Positions 62,819-64,000 of a stretch of 64,000 bases of DNA are shown in pieces. The DNA is from Catellatospora sp. IY07-71 (GTDB lineage: Bacteria; Actinomycetota; Actinomycetes; Mycobacteriales; Micromonosporaceae): positions 3,029,501 through 3,093,500 of the forward strand of contig NZ_AP023360.1 of NCBI RefSeq assembly GCF_018326265.1. Reading direction: 5' to 3'. The notes beneath the pieces were generated by a model, which saw only the letters and a program-made list of their open reading frames with translations, made no database searches and had not been told where the DNA came from. A program made the translations under genes and the position numbers. The stretch's first letter is position 1. Every line of letters begins with the position of its first letter.

Positions 62819-62864
62819 ATGAGGTTCCCGTCCTGCAGTGCTGACAGCAGGACGGGAACCTCAT
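62819..62864. terminator. Perfect 18-bp stem-loop between convergent genes
   Basis: ATGAGGTTCCCGTCCTGC (62819-62836) pairs exactly with GCAGGACGGGAACCTCAT (62847-62864) across a 10-nt loop. It can terminate both the CU044_5270 gene and the leftward gene ending at 62981. Confidence 0.85.
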
Positions 62865-62980
62865 GACGATGTGTGCGGCGGGCCGCTCGCACGTAACCGC
62901 ACAGCTGCCGGGCAGCGGATCCGCAGAGCAGGGTCAACGGACCCGCACGGCAGCGGGTCAGCCGATCCGCAGGCTGCCGG

Positions 62981-63481
62981 TCAGCGGGCGTCGCGGACGG
63001 CCTGGCGGCGGGCGCCCGCGCCACGGCTGGAAGCCTGGCGCTTGCGCATGCCGGGGCTGTCCGGGGCCTGGCGGGGACGCTGGTCGCCGGGGGTGGCCTT
63101 GCGGCGGGCCGTCGCCGGGCGCGGGGGAGCGGTGTTGCGCTCACGGCGGGCCGAGGCGAGCCGCTCCTGCTTCAGGGCCGCCGCGCTGGCCTTGGCCATG
63201 ACCGCGAGCTGGCGGCTGACCCGGGCGAGCGCGTCCTCGATGACCTCGGCCTTGTCGCGGTTGCGCTGGTTGACCGGGTTGGCCTTGCCCCGGCCGCCCG
63301 ACTCGGCGACCTGGGCACCGGCCTGGCGGCGGTAGAGCTTGACGTACTTGTTGCGGGCGCGGCGCACCCGGTCGTGCAGCTCCAGCAGGCCGTCCTCGTC
63401 GAGCGCGGCCAGCGCGTCGCGCTCGGTGCTGCGTACCAGCTCCAGCTCGCTCTCGGTCAGCGAGTTGATCAGCGCGTCCAT
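62981..63481 (-). CDS. Conserved-type helical basic protein of unknown function
   Basis: A 166-residue protein that I cannot name. Residues 1-110 are helical and charged (MDALINSLTESELELVRSTE, RVRRARNKYVKLYRRQAG, KAEVIEDALARVSRQLAVMA). The last 55 are a Lys/Arg/Pro-rich disordered tail (RPATARRKATPGDQRP), suggesting nucleic-acid or ribosome association. The ATG at 63481 is chosen because the helical domain starts there; readings further upstream add only low-complexity Arg/Gly sequence. It stands alone. Confidence 0.75.
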   Translation of the reverse strand: MDALINSLTESELELVRSTERDALAALDEDGLLELHDRVRRARNKYVKLYRRQAGAQVAESGGRGKANPVNQRNRDKAEVIEDALARVSRQLAVMAKASAAALKQERLASARRERNTAPPRPATARRKATPGDQRPRQAPDSPGMRKRQASSRGAGARRQAVRDAR

Positions 63482-63571
63482 CGGTCCCCCCGACCTCGAT
63501 CGACGTCTTCCCAATGCTGCAAAGCCTAGGCCCGCCAACGCCGCCGCACGCCCGGATCACGCACATCCCCG

Positions 63572-63647
63572 GCGCCGATCCTGCGCGGGCGGCCCCATCC
63601 CCGCCCGACAGGGCGTGTCGGGGCGTACGCCCGCGCAGGATCGGCGC
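63572..63647. repeat. Perfect 20-bp inverted repeat, diverged relative of family 2
   Basis: GCGCCGATCCTGCGCGGGCG (63572-63591) and CGCCCGCGCAGGATCGGCGC (63628-63647) are exact reverse complements with a 36-nt loop. The inner CGATCCTGCG...CGCAGGATCG distance is 68 nt, one less than family 2 (69), and the arms differ by T to C changes from CGATCTTGCG. It starts 9 nt beyond the stop of the leftward lectin gene. Confidence 0.75.
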
Positions 63648-63656
63648 ATCTGCGGG

Positions 63657-64000
63657 TCAGCTCAGGCGCCACTGCTGGTTGCCGCCGAGCGGGCGGCCGC
63701 AGTCCCAGATCTGGAGGCGGGTGTAGTTGGCGGTGCCGAACTCGACCGCGTCCAGGCACTTGCCGGAGCTGGGGTTGACGATCGAGCCGTCGCTGTTGAC
63801 GTTCCACTGCTGGGCGCCGTTGTTGAGGCAGGTCCACAGCTGGACGACGGCGCCGTTGGTGGTGCGGCCGCCGGAGACGTCGAGGCACTTGCCCGAGTCG
63901 AGGCTGACGAAGGTGTTGCCGACGCGGCGCCAGCGCTGGTTGTTGTTGTTCGGGAAGCAGTCCCACAGGTGCACGACGGTGCCGTCGGTCTTGCCCCAGC
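63657..64000 (-). CDS. Ricin-B-type lectin (CBM13) domain, C-terminal end of a larger gene
   Basis: The visible 114 codons encode the end of a beta-trefoil lectin: LWDCFPNNNNQRWRRVGN, SGKCLDVSGGRTTNGAVVQL, WTCLNNGAQQWNV, SGKCLDAVEFGTANYT and LQIWDCGRPLGGNQQWRLS. These are the QxW repeats with Cys pairs of CBM13. Such modules sit at the C-terminus of secreted glycoside hydrolases and bind galactose/xylan-type sugars. The catalytic part is outside the window to the right. The reading frame stays open to the edge. Confidence 0.9.
   Translation of the reverse strand, partial: WGKTDGTVVHLWDCFPNNNNQRWRRVGNTFVSLDSGKCLDVSGGRTTNGAVVQLWTCLNNGAQQWNVNSDGSIVNPSSGKCLDAVEFGTANYTRLQIWDCGRPLGGNQQWRLS

Overview
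The window is very GC-rich with strong third-position GC bias, frequent GTG starts and ATGA/GTGA gene overlaps. It also carries actinobacterial gene types: a single Tad locus with split TadE proteins, a CU044_5270-type membrane protein beside an ECF sigma factor, LuxR/LAL regulators and many secreted carbohydrate-active proteins. I infer a filamentous or soil actinomycete, most likely of the Micromonosporaceae. That placement is an inference, because no rRNA is present. I saw no tRNA, rRNA, CRISPR array, transposase or phage gene.

Layout. 1-3.2 kb: the edge of an MMPL transporter, a NarL-type two-component system and two small proteins. 3.5-4.7 kb: a cytochrome P450. 5.0-15.1 kb: a compact Tad/Flp-pilus type operon (lipoprotein, secreted poly-Gly protein, SAF/CpaB-like, CpaE-like, CpaF, TadB, TadC, pilin-like, two TadE-like, TadG-like, LysM membrane protein). 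15.2-20.4 kb: a carbohydrate-binding membrane protein, an S41 peptidase, a PrmC-like methyltransferase, a YidC paralogue and an AbfB-domain protein. 20.9-26.1 kb: a LAL regulator divergent from a metallophosphatase/saccharopine-dehydrogenase-like fusion. 26.3-30.8 kb: a secreted GH5 mannanase and a large secreted sugar dehydrogenase with crystallin-like repeats. 30.8-36.3 kb: LysR/EamA pair, acyl-ACP desaturase, PlsC, MFS and ArsR. 36.5-38.9 kb: an FMN reductase followed by a DUF4291, macrodomain and NADAR cluster that looks like an ADP-ribose/ADP-ribosylation module.

39-49.3 kb is a sugar-acid catabolic region. A FadR-type GntR regulator, L-fuconolactonase-like protein, fumarylacetoacetase-family hydrolase, SDR, L-fuconate dehydratase, aldo/keto reductase and LutABC together can convert L-fucose to pyruvate plus L-lactate, and L-lactate on to pyruvate. 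The two divergent promoters of this region share the core TATAGGATCTA, a probable GntR operator. An FG-GAP secreted protein sits between the two halves. 49.6-64 kb holds a DivIVA-like protein, a TauE exporter, a YCII/ECF sigma pair, a cyclase/LysR pair, a Ser/Thr kinase, an AA10 lytic polysaccharide monooxygenase, a DUF305 lipoprotein, two methyltransferase-fold enzymes, an ECF sigma/CU044_5270 pair and the end of a ricin-B lectin gene.

A striking non-coding layer runs through the window. Three families of short imperfect palindromes of fixed length (65 nt x3, 69 nt x3 plus one diverged relative, 78-79 nt x2) have GATC-containing ends. A fourth family of GGGCACC hairpins has three copies, and there are several very long perfect stems between convergent genes.
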